From the NCBI RefSeq assembly GCF_000379825.1, contig NZ_KB903813.1, positions 383,332 through 447,331 of the forward strand: a stretch of DNA of 64,000 nt, in the 5' to 3' direction. Each line of letters starts with the position of its first letter. Positions within the stretch are counted from its first letter, which is position 1. This DNA comes from Longispora albida DSM 44784. GTDB lineage: Bacteria; Actinomycetota; Actinomycetes; Mycobacteriales; Micromonosporaceae. Below are positions 41,206 to 53,599 of the stretch, piece by piece. A model generated the notes under the pieces. The model searched no databases and was not told the DNA's origin. It saw nothing but the letters and a program-made list of their open reading frames with translations. A program made the position numbers and the translations under genes.

Positions 41206-43281
41206 ATGGACACTGTTCCTACCGAGCTCAGCGCGGGGCTGAACAAGCTGCGTGAGGCGGCTGGCGGGCCGTCGTTCACCGAGCTGGTCCGGCGGATCAC
41301 CCGGGCCCGGGCCGCACGCGGCCTGCCCCGTTCGGAGTGCGAGCCGGGCCGGACCACTGTCTACGACTGCTTCCGCCCCGGCCGCCGCAGGCTCGACGGC
41401 GAGCTGGTCGCCGACATCATCCGCGCGCTGGGCGGTACGGATGCCGAGGCGGCGTACTGGCGGGAGTTCTGCCACCGCAGCCAGGTGCCCGCGCCCCGGT
41501 CCGGGACGCCCTTCCCCAGTGTCGAGCCCGGATCCTGCCCCGTCTCACGGGTCGTGGCCCAGCTGGCGACGGCGGTCATGAGCCTGCGGAAGGGCGGCCT
41601 GGTGAATCTGGTCGGCCCGGTCGGGTCCGGCAAGTCATGGATCATCGAGGCGAGTCAGCTGCCCTGGTACGTGACGGTGATCGACGACGCCGACGAGGTG
41701 CCGGCCGGCGTTCTGTGCGCGGAACTGGCCGCGAGCCCGCGCGAGGCTGGCAGTCTGGGCGGGCTCGGTTGCCGGGTGGTGGTCGCGGTGACCCGGTTCC
41801 CGGTGCGGGCCCGGCGGGACTGGCCGGTGGATGTGCCCACGGCTGTCGTACGGGTGCCGGCCTGGTCGGATCAGGAGGTCCGCGAGTTCGCCAGGAAGCA
41901 GGGCATCACCGAGCAGGAGCAGCTCGACGTCGTGGCGGGCCTGTCCGGTGGGGTTCCGCTGATCGCTGACCGGCTGTGCCGTTCACTCCATGCCGGACAG
42001 TCCGCCGAGCATCCGGGTGCGCTCGCTGATGCGGCGAGTACCGAGATTCTCCGCAGGCTCGGGCAGCAGCCGGGCCTGCTGGCCAGGCTGGCGACGATGG
42101 GTGCCGCCGACGCGGAGCTGCTGCCGCCGGGGGAGTACGAGGAGCTGGCCGCGCTCAGCATCGTCAGCCGCACGAGACTGGGCCTCGCCGTCCAGGAGCC
42201 GTACCGGACGCTGTTCGATCTGGTGCACCGCTGGCGTTCCCCGCAGAGTCACCGCCGGACGGTCGTCGCGACGCTCCGGCACCGCAGGGCGCTGCTGGTC
42301 ACGAGCCCGCCCGGCGAGCCGCCGTCCGGGCTGGTCGAGCAGGCGCTGTGGCTGAGTGGTGATCCGGTGATCCGCGAGACGCTGTTCCCGGCGCGCGCCG
42401 CCCAGCCGCATGTCCGGGCCGCCGTGCCGTCGGACGCCGAGGACATCCTCCGTTTCACCCGCGACTGGGCCAACCGGGGCGGCCTGCATCTCCGGCGCAG
42501 TGAGCGGACCGTGGCGAGCTGGCTGGCCAGTGACCCGTCGGGCTTCCGGGTGGTGGTCAACGCGGACGGCCGCACGTCCGGCGCGATCTCCGCGCTGCCG
42601 CTGACCGGGCAGAACATCGGGGTGATCGAGCCGCTGCTCCAGCGGGGTGGTGACCGGTTCGCCGGTACGGGAGGGATCTTCGTGGGAATGTCCTATTGCG
42701 AGGAAGGGCCCGCGCACGCGGCCCTGCTTCGTGACCTGCTCGGGGTGGGCGTGGCGACGGGGCAGGTGGTGGCGTCGACGTTCTGGCCTGCGTACCAGCG
42801 GCTGTGCCGGGCCCTCGGTTTCCAGTACCACGGGGACAGTGTCGACAACGTCTACGGGTCGGCGCGGCCGCTGGAGGTGCACGCGCACAAGTTCACCCGG
42901 GCGGAGCTGCCGGGCTGGCTCGACCGGCTGGCGGGGCTCGGGCTCGACACCGGGCCTGACCAGTGGCTGGTCACGCACGTGCGCGACGCGCTCGACAGCA
43001 TGCACGAGCCGGATCTGCTGGCCCGGAGCCCGCTGCTCGCCTCGCCGGCCACTCCGGTACCCGGGGCGCTCCGCCGCCGGCTCGTCGACGCGATCGGCTC
43101 GCTCGACGCCAGCCCGGTGACGGAGCTGGCCGAGGCTGGGCGGCTGCTGCGGCTGCGGTACCTCGACCGGCGGTGCAACGCCGCGGCGGCCCGGCTGCTG
43201 TGTGTCAGCCGGGCGACCTACTACCGCCGGCTGCGCCAGGCCGTCGCCGCCGTCGCCCGTGAGCTGCTCGTGGCCTGGTGA
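41206..43281 (+). CDS. Multidomain regulator: HTH, P-loop ATPase/NTPase, GNAT-like domain, C-terminal HTH
   Basis: A 691-residue protein I cannot assign to a named family. Residues 10-90 look like the N-terminal HTH of actinobacterial regulators (LNKLREAAGGPSFTELVRRI, then RTTVYDCFRPGRRRLDGELV). A P-loop GPVGSGKS lies at 137-144 with Walker B-like VIDDADE at 158-164, then a helical AAA/STAND-like region. About 403-590 resembles a GNAT acyltransferase fold. The C-terminus (about 640-691) has RLLCVSRATYYRRLRQAV, an HTH used in other regulators. The start at ATG 41206 follows GCGGAGG; ATG 41167 is alternative. It is monocistronic, between an ABC-F gene and the thiamine operon; neither link is certain. 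Confidence 0.7.
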   Translation: MDTVPTELSAGLNKLREAAGGPSFTELVRRITRARAARGLPRSECEPGRTTVYDCFRPGRRRLDGELVADIIRALGGTDAEAAYWREFCHRSQVPAPRSGTPFPSVEPGSCPVSRVVAQLATAVMSLRKGGLVNLVGPVGSGKSWIIEASQLPWYVTVIDDADEVPAGVLCAELAASPREAGSLGGLGCRVVVAVTRFPVRARRDWPVDVPTAVVRVPAWSDQEVREFARKQGITEQEQLDVVAGLSGGVPLIADRLCRSLHAGQSAEHPGALADAASTEILRRLGQQPGLLARLATMGAADAELLPPGEYEELAALSIVSRTRLGLAVQEPYRTLFDLVHRWRSPQSHRRTVVATLRHRRALLVTSPPGEPPSGLVEQALWLSGDPVIRETLFPARAAQPHVRAAVPSDAEDILRFTRDWANRGGLHLRRSERTVASWLASDPSGFRVVVNADGRTSGAISALPLTGQNIGVIEPLLQRGGDRFAGTGGIFVGMSYCEEGPAHAALLRDLLGVGVATGQVVASTFWPAYQRLCRALGFQYHGDSVDNVYGSARPLEVHAHKFTRAELPGWLDRLAGLGLDTGPDQWLVTHVRDALDSMHEPDLLARSPLLASPATPVPGALRRRLVDAIGSLDASPVTELAEAGRLLRLRYLDRRCNAAAARLLCVSRATYYRRLRQAVAAVARELLVAW

Positions 43282-43428
43282 GGTGGGACGTGGTGGCGCG
43301 CGGTGGGTGCTGGGCAGCGGGTACAAAATAGATTTTCTGGTCTTGGTCTGCCCTTGCGGGCCTGGCATTCGCTGCCCCTGGAATCGGATGCTCGGGGTGG
43401 CGTATGGTGGCGGGCAGTAGGGAACGAG

Positions 43429-43520
43429 AACCCACGGGAGTCCGGTAGACCGGGCTGAGAGGGCGGATGTGAGCCGCCGACCGTTGAACCTGATCCGGAT
43501 CATGCCGGCGCAGGGAGGAG
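43429..43520 (+). ncRNA. TPP riboswitch (THI element)
   Basis: The conserved thi-box is clear: GGGAG then GGGCTGAGAGGG (helix P2/P3 side), and ACCGTTGAACCTGATCCGGA with TCATGCCGGCGCAGGGAG at the 3' side (P4/P5/P1). It precedes thiE by 6 bp. The GGAGG ribosome site (43514-43518) lies inside the conserved 3' strand CAGGGAGGAG, so ligand binding would directly hide it: translational control, without a terminator. The upstream 147 bases (43282-43428) hold no gene, only an AT-rich patch near 43325 and a weak TGGAAT/TATGGT promoter. Confidence 0.95.
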
Positions 43521-43526
43521 ATCACG

Positions 43527-44108
43527 GTGCTTGGCCGTCTGCATGTGCTCACCGACGCCCGTCCGGGGCGCGACGCGCTCGCCGTCACCCGCTCAGCTCT
43601 CGGGGCCGGTGCCCCGCTGATCCAGGTCAGGGTGGAGGACGGGACCGGCGACCGGCAGTTCCTGGCCTTCGCGGCCGAGGTCCTGGCGCTGTGCCGGGCG
43701 CACGGCGCGACCTGCCTGATCAACGACCGGGTCGACATCGCCCTCGCGCTCGGCGCTGACGGCGTGCATCTCGGGGCTGATGACCTGCCGGTGGCGCTCG
43801 CCCGGCGGATCCTCGGTCCGGCCGCGATCATCGGCGCCACCTCGAAGACCACAGTGGACGGTGCCGACTATCTCGGTGTCGGCCCGGTCTCCGCCACGGC
43901 GATCAAGCCGGAGAAGGCGCCGATCGGGATCGAGGGCATCGCGCGGTCAGCTGGTGAACTTCCGGTGATCGCGATCGGCGGGGTGACGGCCGAGAGTGTT
44001 CCGGGCCTGGTCACGGCCGGTGCGCATGGCGTGGCTGTTGTCGGTGCCGTGTCGGGGGCCGCGGATCCGGCTGAGGCGGTCCGCGCGTTCCTGAAGGCGC
44101 TCGCGTGA
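43527..44108 (+). CDS. thiE: Thiamine-phosphate synthase
   Basis: Joins hydroxymethylpyrimidine diphosphate and carboxythiazole phosphate to thiamine phosphate. The 193-residue TIM-barrel has IQVRVEDGTGD (first phosphate site), INDRVDIALALGADGVHLG and the YLGVGPVSATAIKPEKAPIG loop, then VIAIGGVT and GVAVVGAVSG for phosphate binding. It is slightly shorter than the usual ~210. GTG start 9 bases after GGAGG. First gene of the riboswitch-controlled operon; GTGA overlap with thiO. Confidence 0.93.
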   Translation: MLGRLHVLTDARPGRDALAVTRSALGAGAPLIQVRVEDGTGDRQFLAFAAEVLALCRAHGATCLINDRVDIALALGADGVHLGADDLPVALARRILGPAAIIGATSKTTVDGADYLGVGPVSATAIKPEKAPIGIEGIARSAGELPVIAIGGVTAESVPGLVTAGAHGVAVVGAVSGAADPAEAVRAFLKALA

Positions 44109-45162
44109 GTGGCGCGGGGGCTTCGCGGACCTCAGGCGCCGGCTCCGCACCCGTACCCGCCGGCCGGCCTCGCCGGAGGATCGCCGTGCACGGTGCCGGG
44201 ATCATCGGGCTGTCGATCGCCTGGCGTGCGCTGTCCCGTGGCCTGGACGTCACCGTGTACGACCCGGATCCCGGTCGTGGCGCCTCGAACGTGGCGGCCG
44301 GCATGCTCGCGCCCGTCGCCGAGGCGTACTTCGGGGAAGCCAGCCTGCTCCAGCTCTCCCTCGCCAGCCTCTCCCGCTGGCCGGCCTTCGCCGCAGGGCT
44401 GGGCGATGTCGGGTACCGCACGGACGGCACGCTGCTCGTGGCCCGGACCGGCGACGACCTGCGCGAACTCGTCCGGCTCCGCCAGCTCTACACCGACTGG
44501 CGGCTGCCGGCGCACAAGGCGGACCCCCGCGAACTCGAACCCGGCCTGACGCCCAGGCTCCGGGCCGGCCTGCTGATGCCCGGCGATCACCAGGTCGACC
44601 CGCGCCGGGTGCTCGCGGCCCTTCGCGAACGGGTACCGGTCACCGGCCAGCTCCCGGACGCCGACGTGACCGTGCTGGCCGGCGGCTGCTGGACGCCGGG
44701 GATGCCGGTCCGGCCGGTGCACGGTGAGGTACTCCGGCTGCGCCCCGCCGAGCGAAGCGGCAAGCCGACGATCCGGCACGTCGTACGCGGGTTCCTCGAC
44801 GGGAAGCATGTGTACGTCGTTCCCAGGTCGGACGGCGAGGTGGTCGTGGGGGCCACGTCGGCCGAGCGCGGTTTCAGCACGGCTGTCACGGCCGAGGGCG
44901 TGCGCGACCTGCTGGACACGGCGATCGAGCTGCTGCCGGAGCTGGGGGAGTTCGAGCTGACCGAGGCGCGGGCCGGGCTGCGGCCGGGTACGCCCGACAA
45001 CGCCCCGCTGCTCGGCTGGCTCGACGAGAAGACGATCGCGGCCACCGGCCACTACCGCCACGGGGTGCTGCTGGCCCCCATCACCGCCGAGGTGATCACG
45101 GCACTGCTCCTGGACCAGGAGCCCGCCGTGGACCTCGCACCGTTTGCACCAGGGAGGTTCGA

Positions 45163-45187
<25 letters not shown>
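44105..45187 (+). CDS. thiO: Glycine oxidase ThiO
   Basis: FAD enzyme that oxidises glycine to iminoglycine for thiazole synthesis. The 360-residue protein has the dinucleotide motif VHGAGIIGLSIAWRALSRG (about 27-45), ASNVAAGMLAPVAEAYFGE (FAD contact region) and C-terminal GLRPGTPDNAPLLGWLDE. An N-terminal stretch of about 25 residues rich in Ser/Ala/Pro precedes the fold. It overlaps thiE (GTGA) and runs 25 bp into thiS, so the three are translationally coupled. Confidence 0.92.
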
Positions 45188-48936
<3,749 letters not shown>

Positions 48937-48953
48937 GAACGAATCTGGACGGC

Positions 48954-49002
48954 GCATCGGGACTTTCCGCGTACAACACCGGTACGAGGAAAGTCCCGAT
49001 GC
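48954..49002 (+). terminator. Terminator after thiC
   Basis: GCATCGGGACTTTCC (48954-48968) pairs perfectly with GGAAAGTCCCGATGC (48988-49002). The 19-nt loop itself holds CGTAC / GTACG. Weak T content follows (TTGCC). It ends the thiamine operon. Confidence 0.85.
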
Positions 49003-49158
49003 TTGCCAGATCCGCCCTCAGCTGGCCACCTCGCCTCAGATCAAAAACAAAGATCAAAAGCCTCTTCTCGTACCCGGTGAGGTTTGTGCTCCTGGCACGC
49101 TGGGGAATTCCTGACACGATCCCGCAACAACCCCCGGGCCGCGCGGGCGTTGGACTAG

Positions 49159-49187
49159 TGGCCGTGCCCATGTCCCGGGCACGGCCG
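49159..49187 (+). other. Hairpin upstream of the DUF397 gene
   Basis: GGCCGTGCCC / GGGCACGGCC (49160-49169 / 49177-49186) lies 25 bp before the DUF397 start. It may be a leader structure. The rest of 49003-49211 holds no gene that I can support. Confidence 0.35.
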
Positions 49188-49211
49188 CCCAGCCGGAGAG
49201 GGAGTCGGGTC

Positions 49212-49424
49212 ATGGTGGAGCACCCGTTGAAGGGCACCTTCGACGAGAGCCAGGCGGTCTGGCGCTCGGCGACCCCCGGGAGCAGCGTGGGCGTCGCGTT
49301 CGTCGGCGACCTGATCGGGATGCGCAATCTCGCCGAGGACGACGGGCCGATCCTGGTGTTCACCCCCACGGAGTGGGAGGCTTTCCTGGCCGGGGTGCGC
49401 GACCGCGAGTTCGACCACGGGTAG
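49212..49424 (+). CDS. DUF397 domain protein
   Basis: A 70-residue protein with the DUF397 pattern: FDESQAVWRSATPGSSVGVA, MRNLAEDDGPILVFTPTEWE and FLAGVRDREFD. In actinobacteria DUF397 genes normally sit next to an XRE regulator with which they act (as in WhiJ/BldB-like systems). No XRE gene adjoins it here, so it is an orphan. ATG start after GGAGAGGGAG. The downstream palindrome terminates it. Confidence 0.85.
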   Translation: MVEHPLKGTFDESQAVWRSATPGSSVGVAFVGDLIGMRNLAEDDGPILVFTPTEWEAFLAGVRDREFDHG

Positions 49425-49587
49425 ACCTGGCCGGGGAGTGGCCACGGCTTTCCCGGCCGCTTGCGGTCACAGGCTGTCCTGGCCGTTCCTGTCAACGGTG
49501 CCGTGGCCGTTCCGGGCGCAGCTGGCGTGGCCGTAAACGGAACGCCCCAGCCCGGGTAGCGCCCGAACACGGCAGAGTAGTGCCTGT

Positions 49588-49630
49588 ACACAGCAAACGC
49601 CCCGCCGAGGGGGCGGGGCGTTTGCTGTGT
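49588..49630. terminator. Bidirectional terminator palindrome
   Basis: A perfect 19-bp stem (ACACAGCAAACGCCCCGCC and complement) with a 5-nt loop lies between the DUF397 gene (+) and the small minus-strand gene. The AAAC/GTTT content serves both directions. The surrounding stretch 49425-49685 has no gene but contains several copies of a GTGGCCGT motif (near 49502, 49526 and 49657). Confidence 0.85.
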
Positions 49631-49685
49631 TGCGTTGTTACCTGACCACCGGGGGCGTGGCCGTTGGCCCGCCGCTCCGGTGGCG

Positions 49686-49829
49686 TCAGTCCCTGGAGTC
49701 CTGGAACAGGACGGTGTCCAGGGCCTCCTCCCGGGTCATGCCCTCCACGGTGTGGAGCCACACCCGGGTGAGGAAGTCGAGCCCGTAGTCCTGGTTCTCG
49801 TCACGTGCCGCGATCGCCAGCTTCTCCAC
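49686..49829 (-). CDS. Small hypothetical protein, 47 residues
   Basis: A minus-strand frame from GTG 49829 to TGA 49686, with an ideal AGGAGG site and 4-base spacer. The product begins MEKLAIAARDENQDYGLDFL and ends TVLFQDSRD. Composition is that of a soluble helical protein with no cysteine, and codon third positions are GC-rich as in real genes. I do not recognise the family. It lies downstream of the hydrolase gene on the same strand (151-bp gap) and stops 56 bp before the palindromic terminator. Confidence 0.75.
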   Translation of the reverse strand: MEKLAIAARDENQDYGLDFLTRVWLHTVEGMTREEALDTVLFQDSRD

Positions 49830-49980
49830 GATGCCTCCTGATCGCTCCGCCGCTTGGCTAGGGGGCGCCTAGCGCCGTCACGACTCTCGCTGCCGCCTCC
49901 TCCAGGGTAGTGGGGGAAAGCCACTCCGTGGGGCGGGCGACCGGTTGATTCGCGTCACCCGAACAGACATTTCCGATCTG

Positions 49981-50694
49981 TCACCCACGAAGCGGCTCGT
50001 ATGGTAAGCCCGGGTGGTAGCGGAGCGTGGTGGAAGCGAACTCGTGCACCAGCGCGCCGAACCCCGGATCCTGGTGGACACGGTGCCCGGCGGGCAGCGT
50101 CACGAGCCGGGCTCCCCGTACCAGGGCAGCCATCGCGGCCTGCTCGTCCTGCGGGAGATGGCTGGACGGGCCGCCCGCGACGACCAGCGCCGGGGCGGTG
50201 ATCCGGCTCAGGGCTTCCGTCCAGGATGGAGCGGGCTGGTTCAGCTCGGCCAGGACGGCCAGCCGGGCGTCCCAGTCGTACCGGAGGCCCCCGGCGGGCC
50301 TGGCCGGCACCGGAAGGCCCAGCGGTACGGGCGGCGGGGTCTCGGCGAGCGCGAGGGCCGAGACCAGAGCCGGGTACGCAGCCGCGAAGAGGTACGCGAC
50401 GACGCCACCCATCGAGTGGCCCACGACGACAGCCCGGGCGATGCCGAGCCCGCGCAGCAGCCCGCGGAGGTCCTCGGCCATCCCAGCCAGCGAGTACTCA
50501 CCCGGCCGGTCACTCGCCCCGTGGCCGCGCAGGTCGGGCACGCAGACCCGCCAGGTACCGGCGAGGGCCGGAGCCAGCTCGTCCCAGGCGGAGCCGTCGG
50601 TGCCGCCACCATGCAGAAGCACGAGTACCGGGGCATCCACGGGCCCTGACATCCGGCAGGCGAGCCGCACGCCACCACCCACGTCGACGATCAT
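49981..50694 (-). CDS. Alpha/beta hydrolase
   Basis: A 237-residue cytoplasmic hydrolase. It has the oxyanion HGGGTDGSAW, the nucleophile elbow VVVGHSMGGVVAYL with Ser94, an acid likely in ITAPALVVAGGPSSHLPQD, and His in LPAGHRVHQD. The substrate is unknown; it could be an esterase, haloperoxidase-like or C-C hydrolase. ATG start. Divergent from rplM, with 346 bp between. Confidence 0.85.
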   Translation of the reverse strand: MIVDVGGGVRLACRMSGPVDAPVLVLLHGGGTDGSAWDELAPALAGTWRVCVPDLRGHGASDRPGEYSLAGMAEDLRGLLRGLGIARAVVVGHSMGGVVAYLFAAAYPALVSALALAETPPPVPLGLPVPARPAGGLRYDWDARLAVLAELNQPAPSWTEALSRITAPALVVAGGPSSHLPQDEQAAMAALVRGARLVTLPAGHRVHQDPGFGALVHEFASTTLRYHPGLPYEPLRG

Positions 50695-51040
50695 CCGACC
50701 ACCACCCCGCCGCTCCCCGTGTTAACGATCATGGATTCAGCCGGTCGGAGTGTCCCCGGGCCTGCCGGTCAGTGCGCTGTTGACGGGATCGCGGTGGCCG
50801 TCGATGTGAATCGCCTCTCGCGGGGCGGCGCGCCCGCGACTCGCCGGCCATACTTGCCCGAGCGGATGGGCACCCTCGTTTTGACCAGGGTACGACCCGC
50901 CCGTTATCCTCAACGACTGTTGTGCGACAGTTGCAGGGCGTACCTCCACGGGTACGCTTGTCGCCTATGCGCCGCCGCCGGGTCTCACGCCGGGTCAGCG
51001 GTACTCAGGCCCCAGACCGACGACGAGACAAGGTAGACCT
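50695..51040 (+). promoter_or_regulatory. Intergenic region with rplM promoter (50881-50910)
   Basis: No gene that I can support in these 346 bases. TTGACC (50881-50886), 18 bp, TATCCT (50905-50910) is a near-consensus promoter for rplM-rpsI, giving a leader of about 120 nt. The leader has a GCGTACC / GGTACGC hairpin (50939-50957). The first 180 bases hold the divergent hydrolase start; a GTTAAC patch near 50720 could be its -10. Confidence 0.65.
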
Positions 51041-51484
51041 GTGCGTACGTACAGCCCGAAGCCGGGTGAGATCGAGCGTCAGTGGCACGTCATTGACGCT
51101 ACTGACATCGTGCTGGGCCGTCTGGCGACCCACGCGGCCACGCTGCTGCGCGGCAAGCACAAGCCGACTTTCGCCCCGCACGTCGACGGCGGTGACTTCG
51201 TGATCGTGATCAACGCCGCGAAGATCGCGCTGACCGGCAACAAGCGTGCCACCAAGATTGCATACCGGCACTCCGGCTACCCGGGCGGTCTGAAGAAGAC
51301 CAGCTACGAGGAGCTGCTGACGAAGCGCCCCGACCGGGCCATCGAGCTCGCGGTCAAGGGCATGCTGCCGCACAACAAGCTGGGCGCGAAGTTGATCAAG
51401 AAGCTGAAGGTGTACGCGGGCGACAACCACCCGCACGCCTCGCAGCAGCCGGTGCCGTTCGAGATTAAGCAGATCGCCCAGTGA
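51041..51484 (+). CDS. rplM: 50S ribosomal protein L13
   Basis: L13 is an early 50S assembly protein. The 147-residue protein starts at GTG 51041 and has [20 protein letters not shown], then [20 protein letters not shown] and the [20 protein letters not shown] end. GTGA overlap with rpsI. Standard rplM-rpsI pair. Confidence 0.97.
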   Translation: MRTYSPKPGEIERQWHVIDATDIVLGRLATHAATLLRGKHKPTFAPHVDGGDFVIVINAAKIALTGNKRATKIAYRHSGYPGGLKKTSYEELLTKRPDRAIELAVKGMLPHNKLGAKLIKKLKVYAGDNHPHASQQPVPFEIKQIAQ

Positions 51485-51981
51485 CCGAGGAAATCATGAC
51501 TGAGAGCGTCCCGACCCCGGCCGCCGTGGTGGCTGTTGTCGAGCCGGTGACCGAGTCCTTCGAGGCCGCCGTCACCGTCAAGCCGCTGCGCAGCGACCGC
51601 CCGGTGCAGACCGTCGGCCGCCGCAAGGAGGCCATCGTCCGCGTCCGCCTCGTGCCCGGCTCCGGCCAGGTCACCTGCAACGGCCGCGCGCTGGACAACT
51701 ACTTCCCGAACAAGGTGCACCAGCAGCTCGTCAAGGAGCCCCTGGTGATCACCGAGCGCCTGGAGTCGTTCGACGTGTACGCCAACCTCAAGGGTGGCGG
51801 CACCAGCGGTCAGGCCGGCGCGCTGCGCCTGGCGATCGCCCGTGCGCTCTGCGAGGTCGAGGCTGACGACCGCCCGGCCCTGAAGAAGGCTGGCTTCCTG
51901 ACCCGTGACGCCCGCGTCACCGAGCGGAAGAAGTACGGTCTCAAGAAGGCCCGTAAGGCTCCTCAGTACTCGAAGCGTTAA
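51481..51981 (+). CDS. rpsI: 30S ribosomal protein S9
   Basis: S9 reaches the P site with its C-terminal tail. The core (about 38-166) has [20 protein letters not shown] and the end [17 protein letters not shown] with the tRNA-contacting SKR. The N-terminus is an extension of about 37 residues that is variable in actinobacteria. GTG 51481 overlaps the rplM stop; ATG 51496 is alternative. Confidence 0.96.
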   Translation: MTEEIMTESVPTPAAVVAVVEPVTESFEAAVTVKPLRSDRPVQTVGRRKEAIVRVRLVPGSGQVTCNGRALDNYFPNKVHQQLVKEPLVITERLESFDVYANLKGGGTSGQAGALRLAIARALCEVEADDRPALKKAGFLTRDARVTERKKYGLKKARKAPQYSKR

Positions 51982-51989
51982 TTCTTCTC

Positions 51990-52031
51990 ACCGCGGCCGG
52001 GCCGCCCTTCGATGGGCAGCCCGGCCGCGGT
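51990..52031 (+). terminator. Terminator-like hairpin between rpsI and glmM
   Basis: A 13-bp perfect stem (ACCGCGGCCGGGC / GCCCGGCCGCGGT) holds an inner GCCC / GGGC. There is no U-tract. It ends the rplM-rpsI unit 27 bp before glmM. Confidence 0.7.
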
Positions 52032-52058
52032 GTCTATGCGTAGGGGGTTTCGTCTCCG

Positions 52059-53396
52059 ATGGCACGCTTGTTCGGTACCGACGGGGTCCGTGGCCTCGCC
52101 AACGCCACGCTCACGCCGGATCTCGCGATGAAGCTGGCCGCCTCGGCCGCGCACATCCTCGCCGAGCGCGACCGTACCCACCCGCCGGTGGCGCTGGTCG
52201 GCCGCGACCCGCGGGCCAGCGGCGAGATGCTGGAGGCCGCGGTGGTGGCCGGGCTGACCAGCGCGGGCGCGACGGTCGTCCGGGTCGGCGTGCTGCCGAC
52301 GCCGGCCGTGGCGTATCTCGTCGGGCAGACCAAGGCCGACCTCGGCGTGATGATCTCCGCCTCGCACAACCCGATGCCGGACAACGGGATCAAGTTCTTC
52401 GCGGCCGGCGGGCACAAGCTCGACGACGAGCTGGAGAACGCCATCGAGGCGCATCTCAGCGAGGACTGGGAGCGGCCGACCGGCCGGAACATCGGCCGGG
52501 TGCACGACCTGCTGGACGGCGCTGAGGCCTACATCGAGCACCTGGTGTCCTCGGTGGGCGGGCCGGACTCGCTGACCGGGCTCAAGGTCGTCATCGACTG
52601 CGCGAACGGCGCGGCCTTCGAGGTGGCGCCGGAGGCGTACCGGCGGGCCGGCGCAGAGGTCGTCGTGATCCACGGTGAGCCTGACGGGCTGAACATCAAC
52701 GAGCAGTGCGGTTCGACGCACCTGGACGACCTGGCCGCCGCCGTCGTCGAGCACGGGGCCGACCTCGGGGTCGGGCTCGACGGGGACGCCGACCGGTGCC
52801 TGGCGATCGACGCGTCCGGCGAGGTCGTGGACGGCGACCAGCTGATGGCCATCATGGCGGTCGCGATGCGCGACGCTGGCAAGCTGGCCAGCGACACTCT
52901 CGTCGCGACGGTGATGAGCAACCTGGGCCTCAAGCTGGCCATGCGCGAGCACGGCATCACCCTGGTCGAGACGAAGGTCGGCGACCGGTACGTGCTGGAG
53001 GAGCTGCGCAACGGCGGCTACGCGCTCGGCGGGGAGCAGAGCGGGCACGTGGTGATGCCGGAGTACGCGACGACGGGCGACGGCTCGCTGACGCTGCTCC
53101 AGGTGATGGCCACCATGGCCCGGACCGGCAAGCCGCTGGCCCAGCTGGCCTCGATCGTGACCCGGCTGCCCCAGATCCTGATCAACGTGCCGGTGACCGA
53201 CCGGACGGTGGCAGCCAGCGCGGCTTCCGTGCTCGCCGCCGTCGCCGAGGCGGAGACCGAGCTGGCCGGGGCCGGGCGGGTGCTGCTGCGCCCGTCGGGT
53301 ACGGAGCAGCTGGTGCGGGTGATGGTGGAGGCGCCGAGCGCCGAGGTGGCCGAGTCGGTCGCCGAGCGGATCGCGGGTGTGGTGCGCGCCGCATAA
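52059..53396 (+). CDS. glmM: Phosphoglucosamine mutase
   Basis: Converts glucosamine-6-phosphate to glucosamine-1-phosphate for peptidoglycan. The 445-residue protein has [12 protein letters not shown], the phosphoserine Ser102 in [16 protein letters not shown], metal-binding [17 protein letters not shown] and the phosphate site [15 protein letters not shown] start. It lies beside glmS, its pathway partner, from which a terminator separates it. Confidence 0.97.
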   Translation: MARLFGTDGVRGLANATLTPDLAMKLAASAAHILAERDRTHPPVALVGRDPRASGEMLEAAVVAGLTSAGATVVRVGVLPTPAVAYLVGQTKADLGVMISASHNPMPDNGIKFFAAGGHKLDDELENAIEAHLSEDWERPTGRNIGRVHDLLDGAEAYIEHLVSSVGGPDSLTGLKVVIDCANGAAFEVAPEAYRRAGAEVVVIHGEPDGLNINEQCGSTHLDDLAAAVVEHGADLGVGLDGDADRCLAIDASGEVVDGDQLMAIMAVAMRDAGKLASDTLVATVMSNLGLKLAMREHGITLVETKVGDRYVLEELRNGGYALGGEQSGHVVMPEYATTGDGSLTLLQVMATMARTGKPLAQLASIVTRLPQILINVPVTDRTVAASAASVLAAVAEAETELAGAGRVLLRPSGTEQLVRVMVEAPSAEVAESVAERIAGVVRAA

Positions 53397-53423
53397 CTAC
53401 AGCCGCACGGCTACGGACGAACG

Positions 53424-53466
53424 GAACCGCCCGGAGGGGATCCTCTGGGCGGTTCTTCGTTTTTTC
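53424..53466 (+). terminator. Rho-independent terminator after glmM
   Basis: GAACCGCCC / GGGCGGTTC (53424-53432 / 53447-53455) with an inner GAGG / CCTC hairpin, followed by TTCGTTTTTT. Confidence 0.92.
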
Positions 53467-53540
53467 TCAGGAGTTTGGCCACGGCGGCTCGTACAAAATG
53501 CGATCTTGATTGGACAGAGGGCTTTGCGAGCAGAAGCGTT

Positions 53541-53599
53541 GCTCAAAACTGCACCATTTGAGCATGCAATTTGCTTGAAACTCGGCTAGGCTTCTCGGC
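53541..53599 (+). promoter_or_regulatory. glmS promoter: inverted repeat and leaderless -10
   Basis: GCTCAAA (53541-53547) and TTTGAGC (53557-53563) form an inverted repeat, likely an operator. TAGGCT (53587-53592) lies seven bases before the glmS ATG, and no Shine-Dalgarno exists, so transcription should start at the ATG. No glmS ribozyme core was recognised. Confidence 0.5.

Noticed and set aside
49425..49685. GTGGCCGT repeats as a CRISPR or tandem array
   Set aside because: Copies are few, irregularly spaced and short, with no consistent spacers.
50719..51036. A plus-strand frame of 105 codons with CDSC and CRLC before rplM
   Set aside because: It covers the rplM promoter and leader hairpin, has no ribosome site, and the cysteine pairs seem accidental.
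53467..53599. A glmS ribozyme upstream of glmS
   Set aside because: The region is short, lacks the ribozyme core, and the promoter appears to start at the ATG itself.
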